64,000 bases of DNA from Tanypteryx hageni (lineage: Eukaryota > Arthropoda > Insecta > Odonata > Petaluridae), in assembly GCA_028673005.1 (NCBI GenBank), contig CM054116.1, positions 128,627,547 to 128,691,546 of the forward strand. Reading direction: 5' to 3'. The translations under genes were made by a program, and so were the position numbers. The notes below the pieces were generated by a model. The model did not search any database. It was given only the letters and a program-made list of their open reading frames with translations, and had not been told where the DNA came from. Positions 43,360 through 54,984 of the stretch are shown here, one piece after another. Within the stretch, counting starts at the first letter, position 1. Each line of letters opens with the position of its first letter.

Positions 43360-43550
43360 ATAAGCCCACGAGGGTACGAATCCTGCGAAAGTAGGGCTTT
43401 TTCCAAGGTCGCCCCGCTCCGTTTGTGTGGTTTGAGGAGACCGCACAAAGTCAGCGTTTGGTCCTTCGGAAGGGACGTTATGCCGTTGGCTCCTTGGTGC
43501 TCTTCGTAAAGAGTAGGCTAATGCCGGCACCGGGTTTCCCTCCTCCCTTG
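43360..43550 (+). mobile_element. SINE-like element
   Basis: It begins near a B-box-like GGGTACGAATCC (43372..43383), then a middle part with GGACGTTATGCCGTTGG (43470..43486) and a GGTGCTCTTCGTAAAGAGTA block followed by ATGCCGGCACCGGGTTTCCC. The 'GGACGTTAAnCCG' and 'CTCTTCGTnAAGAG' phrases are reminiscent of conserved body sequences of tRNA-derived SINEs in several animals. The region is much GC-richer than its flanks. Exact ends are not resolved. Confidence 0.45.
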
Positions 43551-44390
43551 TGATTGTGTTCGGTGTGGAAGGAATTGTGGCTTTAATAATGCAAGAGGTT
43601 GATTAGCCAAAAATACACACACAATAACGAGCAATGATGGATTAATTAATTGGGCGGTATAGAATTCGGATACAGTGTGCATTGTAGGGATGGTGATTGA
43701 TTTTCTTCCTATTTAAAATGATGCTCATGGATGGGACTTATAAGAAATAGAGTTTAATAAAATGTATGCTTCATTTTTCCTCCCTACGTTAATCCAAGTT
43801 CTCAGTTCCTATAACAGTTCCAAATAATTTAATCTTCGGTCATTATACTAATATACTGTAATGAAATTATGCTTATATACATACATAAAAGAAAAATTTT
43901 CCAAAAGGAAAGCTAATATTAAAGTTGTTTGATACATGTAATGCAGCAATGGAATGAATTTAATAAGGCTATTTCATAGATTTATATTGAACAAAGTAAT
44001 GCATATAAATTTCAGAAATGTAAAAGTAAAAGACAAAAATAAAAGCGAAATAAGTAGGGGAAGAATTGAGGGAGAGGGAGCCGATGGAATTAAAATTGGA
44101 TAGACATCTGATAGATGTCGAGTACACGAATGGGCTGTAATTACTTCCATGTAGAGAGGATAATAAAGAAGCGGAAGAGGTTATAACGCTGGAAATAGAT
44201 TATCGCAATGGTAAAGTATACAATAAATAATACCCGCGATTCAGATGAAAAATTAGAATTTCATCTCTAATCGAACATTTCATTAAAATTGGTTCAACGC
44301 AATGTAATTATTGGCTCAGGGCAGGTAACTAAGGATGAAGACAAGTTTCAAAAAGAGTTGACCTAAATATCAAAGAGTATATATATATAT
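43551..44390. other. Intergenic AT-rich DNA, no gene seen
   Basis: No supported features except a short (TA)n run at about 44379..44394. Confidence 0.4.
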
Positions 44391-44402
44391 ATATACACAC
44401 AT

Positions 44403-44647
44403 CGATTGCGTATCCAAGGGATCTTGGACGACCTCATTGCTCCCCACTGGGTGCATTCTTAAATTCATTTCGCGGAAAATCCCTTGCTCTACAACGCAGA
44501 TTAGGTCTGTATGAAAAAAAAGGAAATATTCTGACAGGGGTAGGGATTTTCAAAATATAGGGCCGTCGGCAGAGGCGCATTCATGATGGAGGAGGGGCGA
44601 TTAGGGCGATCTTCCCTTGCCTTGGAATGTTTCTGGATCCGCCCCTG
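44403..44647. mobile_element. hAT-type MITE, family M copy 1
   Basis: The right end TTTCTGGATCCGCCCCTG (ending 44647) is intact; the left end is decayed (CGATTGCGTATCC). The internal words GGGTGCATTCTTAAATTCAT and 'ttttcaaaat' are shared with 49821..50096. The target duplication is no longer clear. Confidence 0.65.
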
Positions 44648-47600
44648 ATATGCACACACACGAACAGCGGGAAAGATCAAAATTCTCTTGGCAAAATTCG
44701 AATATTTCTCATAGCAGTTTTGCAGCTGCAGTATTTCTAGTTTTCCTAAGCATAAATCGGTGATATGTGGTGGAGAAATATCAGAAAGGGCAGACAAAGG
44801 CTAATTTAGATAACTTCCTTATGGATATATTATTGTTTTGAATCTGAACAAGCCGTGTTATCCATGAACATGGATAAAACTAGAGCGTATTTTATTTTAA
44901 TGGGGCTTTAACGCCACATATTCAGTTAATAGAGGCTCATATGTTTTATAATGTGATGTTGAGGTGAGCGTTTAAAGAGCCAAATTAGCGCATCATCATT
45001 CTACATAAACAAATATTTCACAAAAAAACATACTTTTTTGAATTACTGATGCGTCCAAAATTGCATTTATTAGAACGCAACCAATTTGTATTAAACTTTT
45101 GAGCGTGCCTCTATTCGCTTCTGTCAAGTTTTCAAAACTAAAACTTTTTAGAATAAGTGGCATTATTGTGGAAATGTGAACTCAAATGTTCAAATCTCTA
45201 TCTTTTATTTCTAAGGAGATATAGGCAAGTAAAAAAATCGAAAAGTATTAAAACATACCACACTTGAGTAATTGTAAGGTAATATTTACGTTCATGTCCA
45301 TTTCTTCGTCGTAAATAATTACCCATTCATTTTCACTTACTAAGCGCTTTGTGCGCACGAAAGGACATTTAACGTATTTACGTCCATTTCTTCGTCGAAG
45401 ATAATCCATTTCCCTTTCATTTACTATGTTCTGCGTGTACGCGAAAGAGAATTAAAACGTGTTTACGTATTTGAAGTTGAAGTTCAGTTGCTACGAAGAT
45501 TGCTTTCGTTAACAACAATCATTAAAGTAAATGAGAAAATATCTAACAACTAGGGAGATGACCGTTGAAATTCAACTGGAAATGTTTTTGGAAATAAAAA
45601 ATGAACATAAATATATCTTCACTTTTTTGGATGACAAGAAAACAAACTTTCGTTCTTTTAGGCTTTCGTTGTTTCAGGTTTCGAACTCCTACGATGATTC
45701 TAAGTACCTAATTTTGATATGCGAATGATTAATGTTCTACATTCAAATGTATTCCTTCTCGTAAATAACGCAACGAATGTTGTTTACATTGGTTGCTATG
45801 AAAAGAATTTTACTCTCCTCTATCTCGTACTCATTGTAAGGGGATTCGAAGTAAGCTTTCACCCATAAGGATTGAAATAACAATAGGATTTCGAAGTTTA
45901 ACAACGTAATGGGTTGGCACGGCAACATCCCGTTAAAATGGAAAGTCTTCCCCATATTATGTGAATTAAACGTTTAACATGAGAAATTTCGAACTGTAGG
46001 CGGAAAAAGATGAACAGATGAAGAAACTTCATAGTTTTTTCTTTAAAATAGGTTAGATCCGAAGATCATATATGAGTACTTTATAATTTAGATCTCAAAA
46101 AGAATAAAAGCCTGCGCTTCGAAAATTCTATTTTTACGTGTTATCTTGTGGGAAATGGAAATGCCTTCCTTGAAATCGAACCCAGGGCTTTTTTCGAGAT
46201 TTTATTTTCGTCACCACCTTACAATGTGCAAATTTAGCAATCCTCTCAAATTTAAAAAATATATTTCCATTTTTTATTGAGTTATTCGCATTTTTATAGC
46301 GTGACAGAGGGAGCCACAAAGGTACAGAAGTAGCCTTTTATAATTGTTAGATAAGTTTGAAATTAATTACGAGTTTCTTGTTGGATTTTTCTCAAACTTT
46401 TCAAGAATAAGTGGCATTATTGCGGAAACGTAACGCTCAAATGTTCTGCTTTCCATCTATTACACCTTCGAAGATAATAAAAAATAAAATTTAATATAGG
46501 CCTTAATTCGAACTTGTAATTAAAAAAAAAACTTAAATCTATAGAATAACAAATGGCAGACGCATAGAAATACGCTTCAAGCTTCATATCTTCATCCTTT
46601 ACGGTTTATTCACAATTTCAATTTAAGCAAGTAAACAGACGCCAAAGGGAAACTATAAGCGCATTTTTTTGAAGAAACGCGCTAAAATGATAGAGAATAA
46701 TGGAAACAACTGCTACCGTAGATATCCACAAAACATAAAGAATATATATCCAACGCTGCAACGTCAACCTCAGATTCTTTAAATATACTATTAAAAACAT
46801 AGGCAAAAATACTGTTCAAATAAGTCATAAGATATAGAAAATAAAAGTCATGGAAAGAATGAAAGACAACACACAATGAAATAAATTAAGAAGTTTTGAT
46901 TGGACGGATTAAGGTATAATGTCCGTGAATTCTATGACAACTGGGGGAAGAAATCTGAGAAAATGAAAGCGGAATCGAAATAAAACTAGAGTGGAGGAAA
47001 TGAAGGAGATGTGAGAGAGATGAAAGGAAAAGGGACGGTAATGGATTTCAATCTGGACAAAGGGTAAACAAACTATAAGAGTGATGATTGCGAAACGAGA
47101 TTCGTGTTTAGAAAGGGTGCGGAGGAGGGAGAGGATAACGGGAGAATGAGAGAGAGGGGGGGAGAGAGAAGAAATGAATTAACAATTTACGTATTTATTT
47201 AGCGATATTATCGCTACGTAGTCGTCAGTCGCCATAACAATGTAAATAAAGACAAAAGAAACTAATGTAAACAACTTTGAATAAAACGAAGCATCATTGT
47301 GAATAGATAGGGATAGAAAAGTGTTATTAAGTAATAACTTCAATATAGCAATTCAATTGGAACTATTTCTATATTTTGCGTTAAAAATAAGCAAAATATT
47401 GTAAAATCACGAGCCACAATTAATATAGTACCCTTATACTTATGCAGTACGACAAGCGGTAGAAATTTCGGAGGAATCTCTTTATGATCAACGCAAGAAA
47501 GTTTTCGAAGCTATTCACACGCAGAGTTAGAGAATTATTTTCTCGAAAAATAAAGCAATCAAACATATCCACATAGAAATGAAGGGCATACCGAAGTGTC

Positions 47601-47875
47601 TATCGATAAGTGGCATAAACAACCAAGCAGTACGGTGAAAAGCCTAAAGTAGAATGATAGGAGCAGACGACAGAACAAGTATTATCGAAGGCGTAAAGAT
47701 GCGAACTTGATCCAAGATAAAAATTCATTTAAATAAGTTAAAAGCCCTTTTATACCCTTACAGACAGTTGAGTTCAACAGCGTTCACTTTCTCTGTTATA
47801 CGTCGGAAAAAGTATAGAAGTCCATTTACTTGATTGCATTGATGTGGCAAGAGGAGATTGGAATTAGCGAAAAGG
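44648..47875. other. Intergenic AT-rich DNA, no gene seen
   Basis: No supported gene. A minus-strand B-box-like GGGTTCGATTTC lies at about 46174..46185. Polypurine sequence begins near 46960 with a GAGAGAG patch at 47130..47172. Confidence 0.4.
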
Positions 47876-48790
47876 AAATGGGTTTGGATGGGAGAATTAT
47901 GGAGAGAGAGAGAGTGAGAGGTAGAAGGAGAAAGCGAAGAGTGAGTAAGAAAAGGAGACAGGTCAGCAACGTGGAAATGTACAGAGGAAGTCAAATCTGG
48001 AAGTAGACATAAAAGAGGAGACTTAGGGAGGTTTATAAGAGTGTTTTGGAAGACGACTGACGCGGATACTTTTTTTTTATCTGGAGAGTGTGATTGCAGG
48101 CTGGAGCGTAGGGCGTTATATCCCCATTAGGAAAGATTTCTCCCTCCGCACTCCTTCGCTCTACGACCCTCTTTGTTTCAAGCACTCCCTTCTCCCTTAA
48201 CGACTGCTGGAATATCGAGCGGAGAGACGGGGAAAGAGGACAAGGGAAAGAAGGAGAGAAATGGGAGAGCAGGGTTGCAGAATGGAGAGAGAGGAGAGAT
48301 GGAAAAAGAAAGGCCGGGGGAATGGATGGAGAAAAGGGAAAGAACGGGGAAAGGAACGACAAGGAAATAAAACGAACGGTGATGAGAAAAGGAGACTAAT
48401 AAGGAAAGAGAGAAGGAACGAGGAATGGGATGGGAAAATAAAATGAGTGGAAAAGGAAATTACGATGCGAAGAAAGCAAAGATAAAAGGCACTGGTGAAG
48501 AAACAGTAGAATGACTGGGCAAGAGATCTGAGAGTAAAACGCTTAAAGATACGGAGAAAGAAATTGGGAATGGAGAAGTGGATTGAGAAAGGGAGGAGAG
48601 AGGGACCGGGAAAAAAGAACGGGGGAAGGAACGAGAGGGGGAAGTAACGGGAGGGGGAAGTAACGGGAGGAGGAGAAGTTACGGGAGGGGGGGAAGGAAC
48701 GAGGGGGGAAGGAACGGGGGGGGGAAGGAACGGGGGGGAAGGAACGGGGGGGGGGACGGGGAGGGAACGGGAGGGGAAGAGCGACTCGCC
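47876..48790. repeat. Purine- and G-rich low-complexity region
   Basis: Purine-rich plus strand, interrupted by mixed sequence at 48050..48210. It culminates in a G-rich minisatellite at 48610..48778 with units of the type GGAACGGGGGGGGAA at about 15-17-base spacing. Frames on both strands are composition artefacts. Confidence 0.8.
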
Positions 48791-49820
48791 CAGGCATCGT
48801 CATTTCCTTGATAGTCTCCTTTCGGCGATGGCCTCATTCCCATCGACGGAGAATTATTTCCAATGTGCAGCGGAGTTATTGAGGTGCCGATTGCGGGAGT
48901 TGGAGGGAGAGTAAATAAAAAAAAGGAATGGCACCCATTCAAGCGAGAGCCACCTTACCCCCGCACCACACACAATCGCGTGAGGACGACAGTAGCGATG
49001 GTTACTGGGAGGTATTCATTTACGGCGACAGGAGTGCATGTATCGCGTGAATCCGTGCCGGAGAACTGGCAAAATACATTAGGGGATGTTTTGCAGGAAA
49101 GAGCAATAAATTGGTGAGCTAAAACGCGGAAAAGATCTATGAAGAATTCATGGAGAGAAAAAATTTCCATGTAAATGCGTTGAAAATTTCTCGTTTTTTT
49201 CGCATTTTAAATTAGTTATTAAGGTAATGCAGAACTCATTCAACTTTTCCTGACTGGAAGCATAATGTTCGTTATTTTTAACGTCAACATGTTCGAGTCC
49301 CAAACTCGTATCTCGATTTTCAACCATTTTAAAAACCTAAACGAATAATATCCTACGATCATGTACATTTTAATCAAATAGAGCAAGTAAACACTTCTGG
49401 AAACGATTCCATGCCGTTACCATGACGACGGTGAGTTAAAAATCTGCAAAGTGAGGCGTTGAGTGTCTGACGCAAAATCATCGAAATCGAACAGACAGTT
49501 CATGAATAATTCGCATTGGTTCCTAAATTCTTACCCACAGAATGACAGAGCAAGATTTGCTTTAATAATAATTGGAGGATTTTAAAATAAAATATACCAA
49601 GTATTAGCTTACAAGTCGAGAGGTGTCAGTGTTTCCTCTAAGTTACACCTGGGCTAAAAATAATGACAAGATTCTGAAGTGAACACCGGTACACTTACAG
49701 AAAGCAGCTTCAGATTTCAAGCTAACGTTATCGGTGAAAAAAATAAAGCATTCACGTTTAATAGGATCAATTTATTGACTGGACTTGTTAATTTTATGAA
49801 AAATATCTTTCTGTTTGATT
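48791..49820. other. Intergenic DNA, no gene seen
   Basis: Balanced composition at 48790..49130 with short frames on both strands but no recognisable motif; AT-rich afterwards. Confidence 0.4.
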
Positions 49821-50096
49821 CAGTGGCGGATCCAAAGGGGGGGGGGAGGCGATTGCCCTCCCCTTGGTCGATCCCATTGCCCTCCATTGGGTGCATTCTT
49901 AAATTCATTACGCGCAACATTCCTTGTTTCTACACCGAAGATTAAGTCTGTATAACAAGGGAAAGAAAGATTCTGATGGGGATAGCAATTTTCAAAATGT
50001 ATGGTGATCGGCTGAGGAGGAATCAAGAGGGAGGAGGGGCAACTGAGGCGATCGCCCTCCCCCTCCCCCCTTGGGAAGTTTCTGGATCCGCCCCTG
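49821..50096. mobile_element. hAT-type MITE, family M copy 2
   Basis: Starts CAGTGGCGGATCCA and ends TCTGGATCCGCCCCTG, an inverted pair with CAG/CTG termini. Flanking 8-mers gtttgatt (49813..49820) and gatggatt (50097..50104) match at six of eight positions, as for an aged hAT target duplication. G-rich subterminal tracts flank both ends. No coding capacity. The same family occurs at 44403..44647. Confidence 0.8.
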
Positions 50097-50416
50097 GATG
50101 GATTGTATCCTTTGAAAATGCGTTACGCCCAAGATGAGAGAAAGTATTCTTTCTTAGGCACTTATCATCCACTAGAATTTTTAAGTACGATAGTACGATA
50201 TAATGCATCACAGATAGTAATATACTTTAGTTTATTTATCCAAGTTTATATTTGCGCGAAATCTTTGTGAACTTGGCGCAATATACATTTTTTCATATTT
50301 TTGAGAGTTCTCTGTAGCATTTGTTCGTTCGTAATCATCACTCCTAAACAGTTACCTTGGAAATTTTTGTGCGACGTGCGTGATCTGTCTGCGTGCCATA
50401 GAAAGTACAAACTTAC

Positions 50417-50603
50417 CCCTTGCGTTGGCCTTCGTTTCTTCCAGTATTTTGTGGAACGGGTTTTCCATGTACCCTAAGTGAAATGGACCAGGCCAAGTCC
50501 TCTCGGCTCGAACCCCGATACTCGACGCCTTTAGGGCTGCCAGGATGGTAGATGCCACGGCGGAAAATTCGGCGTCCACTGAGGTCTGGTGCAGGAAAGC
50601 CAC
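50417..50603 (-). CDS. Receptor guanylate cyclase, exon of the ligand-binding domain (downstream exon)
   Basis: On the minus strand the acceptor CTGTGACAG ends at 50604 and the donor GTAAGT begins at 50416. The 187-base exon encodes 62 residues plus one base: VAFLHQTSVDAEFSAVASTI, then the diagnostic TWPGPFHLGYMENPFHKI, ending ETKANAR. It follows the upstream exon without loss (…NFNWTQ | VAFL…). This is the middle of the ANF-receptor-type extracellular domain of membrane guanylate cyclases, which make cGMP from GTP when an extracellular ligand binds. The TWPGPFHLGYMENPF block resembles insect Gyc32E/Gyc76C-type receptors; which paralogue is not certain. The exon starts in phase 0 and ends in phase 1. 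Confidence 0.85.
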
Positions 50604-52424
50604 CTGTCACAGTTTAAGAAGTTAGTTAGCCCATGAGAGGAGGACAGATGGCGCAGTGGGGAGTAGGGGGTCAAGATAAAGGGGCAGAGCCAGCGGTTTC
50701 CATACATTACAAAACCGCGCCCCCTCTCAACTAAGAAAACTGTCTTTGCACCCCCCTCTACACAACGTTCAATCTCAGCTCAGAAACAATACCTACGGGA
50801 TCTGAAATTGACATTGATATAAACAAGCTTAGAAAGAACAAAGACGCAAAAGACTTTTCTTTTTTCGCTGCTGCCCAAAAAAAAATAGAAAATATTTTTG
50901 GGCCATCAAAAGTATATCTTATGCAATATCACGGATGCAAATTAAGATTTTTTTAGGATATTTTGTATGTATTATAAATTAATTTTTAAATAAAAAATTC
51001 CTATTTGATGTGCAAAAATTCCATTAATGCTTTAATTAACCCAGCAACATTTTAATATAACTAACGCCACCGAATGTTCTGGACCGACCCTGCATCGCAC
51101 ATTGAATATCTCTCTCCTTGCCGCTTGAGGATTAGAATTTAATAACTGCATATTGCAGGTCTAACGATTACGATGGTTAAACAGATAGTAAATATACGTC
51201 AAATCTTTTGCCTCCCCCCAACCGCGCACCCCCAGGGGGACGCGTCCTACAGTTTGGAAACCTCTGGATTAAGCTGAAAGATTTTTTCTCAAGACCTAAT
51301 AAAGAATCATAGAGTTCACATAGATGAATTGATATTAAATACATCATTTCTCTTATTTGGCTGATGGCAGAAAGTGAACGATTAGCTAAATAAAGAAACA
51401 AAATTTGAAGTAACGTAATATATAGATTTCCATAAATTAATTATTTTTTATTTATGTTATTTAAGGTTTTAATGGGTTTTATGCAACAAAATGATCTTAT
51501 TTATGTCATTTAATTTTATAAAACAAATAGTAAGTATAAATTACGTTTATACCACCAATTTACTGCTGTTGATCTCTTGAACGATTTAAAATTAATAGCG
51601 TAGGTACTCATAGTTATCTCTTAGAAAAGAAAGGGCGTGATTTTTTAAAGATACACATTTAGTTGAAGGAAAATAAGAAGGCGAAAGTTGCGTAGTTTAG
51701 CTAGGTATTGCTTCTGGAATTAATTAATTTTGAACAAAGCGTAAGGACAATTTCCAAAGATTTGATTAACTTTGTGGCATAAAACGCCAATCGTTTGCAC
51801 TTTGAAACCACAGAAACTTAACCGATTTAAACATCGCATTGAATTTAAATTAATCCATTTACAGCAAAAGAAACATGAAATCTGATGGAGATAATCGACC
51901 TGCAATGCATACAAAATTTAAAAACCAAAAGAACTTAAGGAAATTAATTAGTGCGAAATTTGCAGCACTATATTTCGCCATTTTTTAACTTTTATTTTTT
52001 GTGTTGAAGTGAAAATTTACTCAACTAATCAAAATTGATTAGGTTAATTAATGAATTGATCATAAACTGTACAGCAGACGCGGATTTAGGGGTTGCGAGA
52101 CCCCACGCGATGGTGGCTTGCGAGGCCCACGTCTCACCAATTCTTATAACATGTGGTTCAATTTAGTTGAGGAAAACAGGCCATCAAATTTTTCATTTAT
52201 TTGCACATACGTATAGAATTTTCTGCTAGAAACAGAACTGTTATGATTGATTATTCGTTTCGAATGGTTAGATAACCGAAACCCTTTAGAGGTCAATTAA
52301 TTTCCCAACCTACAATTTTCCTGAGAACGCTTACCCATCCGTCTATAAAATGTGGCGGGAATAAAAATTCAATCTCACGCGTATTCATATAAAAACCGAC
52401 ACGAAATCGGTCGTGATGTCTCAC
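50604..52424 (-). other. Guanylate cyclase intron
   Basis: The 1821-bp intron starts GTGAGA and ends GTGACAG on the minus strand. It contains a hAT MITE (50691..51266) and a partial hAT-like end near 52075 (CAGACGCGGATTT). The rest is AT-rich with no further gene seen. Confidence 0.75.
50691..51266. mobile_element. hAT-type MITE in the guanylate cyclase intron
   Basis: Starts CAGCGGTTTCCATAC and ends with the inverted complement of CAGAGGTTTCCAAAC, the CAGNGGTTYCCA-type terminus common among hAT elements. 'cgcgccccc' phrases near the left end and 'ccaggggga' near the right end match subterminal sequences usual for this group. No clean 8-bp target duplication remains. About 0.58 kb, without transposase. 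Confidence 0.65.
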
Positions 52425-52547
52425 CTGCGTCCAGTTGAAATTCAGCAGGAGAGCGGCCACCGATTTCGAGATTTGCGTGTCTGGGGGTCGCGTTCTGGCG
52501 AAAGTTGGATAGCGCTTCTTGTCCGACGTCTCCCGATGGGTGCAGAA
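52425..52547 (-). CDS. Receptor guanylate cyclase, exon of the ligand-binding domain (upstream exon)
   Basis: On the minus strand the acceptor TTTATTCTGCAG ends at 52548 and the donor GTGAGA begins at 52424. The exon is exactly 41 codons: FCTHRETSDKKRYPTFART, then PPDTQISKSVAALLLNFNWTQ-type sequence. The 'SDKKRYPTFARTRPPDTQIS' block is a hallmark of natriuretic-peptide-receptor-like guanylate cyclases and lies in the first lobe of the ligand-binding domain, facing outside the cell. Phase 0 at both ends joins perfectly to 50417..50603. The N-terminal exons should lie above 52.6 kb and the kinase-like and cyclase exons below 50.4 kb; I could not find them here. Confidence 0.88.
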
Positions 52548-54984
52548 CTGCAGAATAAAGAAAAATAATCAGAATACGTCAAATTTAAGGTTGTATTGAT
52601 CTTAACGCAGTTGCTTAAAACTTCCTAGGATACAGACTGTATTACCTTGGCACACAACAAAAAATGTGCGGCAGGGATTTGCATCTATTCTGGATGAAAT
52701 TTCTCGATTTTTGTTATAATTGGCAAACACTTCGGGTGAATTGAAAAGGTTGAGAGTAAAATGGAAAATATAGAGGGCGTGACGCATCATAATAGAGAAA
52801 GGGGATGTGAGGCAGTGTGTTTAAATAGGCGAAAGAAGTTGAGAAAAAACAGCGAGGTAGAGCGTGTGAAAGGGAAAGGAAGAAAGAAAGAGATTAGATC
52901 GCGTGTGAGATCTAAACGATAAGAAATAGAATATGAAAGGAAAGTTGTGTAAGTTGACTCGATGCAAGATGTAGAAATGTGCATCTGACGAGTGAGAGAT
53001 GAATGTGGCCGAGAATAGAATGCAATATCTGAGCAACAATAAAATTTATGACCCTCTTACTCCGTGGGTATTGCACTGCAAGTAGAACCAGATCAAAGGT
53101 ACTTAATGCCGCAACTAGGAATAAATCACCTTGCATGAATAATATGCTCCTGACACAATCTATGGATTCAAGGAATGGCGAGGAATTTTAAAATGTGCAG
53201 AAGAAAAGGATTGATTATTGAAAACATTAAATCGAACATATCAATAGAGAAATTAAAATATTTGGAAAATTTTACTTGACTTCAACTGGATCTCATTACG
53301 TGAAATACAATGTTCCATTCAGCAGGTATGTACGTTCTACATCCTAGTACGTTTGTTGTTGCAAAATTAGAAACCGGGATAATATACGACATTACTGTGG
53401 TTTTTCACCAATAAGCACCGTAAACAAGAAATCATGTAGCCATGATTCAAAGACTCCATTCTTTATATGAATCACTTGTTCAATTCATAAACAAGTCTCG
53501 TGCGAACATTCTATACAGGCTATACATTATCGCGTTCGAAGTGGACCAGCTTTTGAAGTCGACAGCCAAGCTGCGGAAACTTCAGAAGTTGACGGAGACC
53601 CTGCGTCGGGTTATTGGAGAAAGTTCACAGGGGCTGAGGGGCACACACAGCGAGAGGAAGCGAAGACAGCGCCGCAGGTGGAGAGCTCTCGGAAATGCAC
53701 AAGTGAGTCAGGGATCGAAAGTTTCCGAAACACGCCGCCGCAGCATTTTTCCGAGTTCTCTTCACCAATCATCTTTCATCGGAGACGTCAAAACATTTAT
53801 TTTTCCGGAGGGAAGAGAAGTGGAGGAAGAAGAAGAAGGAAGGGAGGATCGCGAGGAAATCCTGCTCTCAAGAGGGCAGCAGGATCGCACGTCAGAATAG
53901 TTTGTTGAGCGAAACGTCCGCCTTTTTGGCTTTTACAACATTACGTCAAGTTAAGTGTGGGAAGGGCGTGAGTGCGCTTTGGGAGTTGCAGCGCAAGAGG
54001 AAAGGGGATGAGAGGAGAGTTTATTTTCGCTCGCTTCTCAAGTCAGTTTATTGAATATCGGCGGAATTTACAACCGACACTTAAAAAATGTTCGAAAATA
54101 ACTCTCTTTCGTCGCTACTCATACAGCTTATTACTTAGTCTTAGTAGTTATCCTGCGGCATAAGATCAGAAAATGCAAATTTTACACGGAATTGCAATCT
54201 CTTGAGCGCTCCGCACATTTGACATTAACTTGAAGCCCGATTTCGCTCAAAATAGGTATTCTAGGGAAATATGTATCGCAAATAAGTACACAATTGTACA
54301 AGAATTATTTACAAATAATGAATTCTTCGGATAGTTGATATGAAGAGAAAGAGAAGAGAATTTACAAAGAAAACGAGTGAAATGAGACCATGAGTTACAA
54401 TTAGTTGAAAGGCATTTAAGATGGACCATTTCTAAGGTGTCTAAGAAATAGTGTTCGTTGTAATAAATTGAAAGGTAATGAATGAAAAATATTACACATT
54501 GTTCCAAAATTGCCATGTGCATAAATAAATAAAATCTTCTTTGCTCACTTATGGAATAATATCAATAACTTATTCCACATACTGAAACAAATGGCTTTTA
54601 GAGACATATTTTAAATGTATTTTCACAAGCTTGAATAAAGAATTATCTAGGTTGAAACATGAAGTAGTTGCTTTTAATTATAAGAAACAATTGTATACAT
54701 TTCTTGATCCTTTTACAATAAAGTTTTTGATAAGACCCCGGGAATTTGTTAGACAATTTTTCTCGCTTCCTTTCATCTTAAAAAAAAACTATGTACATCC
54801 GTAATTATAATGAACTAGAGCGTATAAAAATTCTATTTATACGGACTTTGTTAAAACCGCAGGGTTACAACATTAATTTCTTTACATCCATGATCTTCAC
54901 TTTAGGTGTACTTAAAAATTTGAGTTTCAGAATCACAGAAGGTATTTCTGAAGTCAAAAACGTTTTACGACTGCAATATTTAAA
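52548..54984. other. Probable guanylate cyclase intron, no exon found
   Basis: AT-rich with a purine-rich stretch at 52740..52930. The 152-codon plus-strand frame at 53442..53900 has an amphipathic section (VDQLLKSTAKLRKLQKLTET) but ends in purine-coded low complexity and has no homologue I know, so it is not called. Confidence 0.4.

Noticed and set aside
52075..52130. hAT-like left terminus CAGACGCGGATTT
   Set aside because: No matching right end or 8-bp duplication found; could be chance or a fragment.
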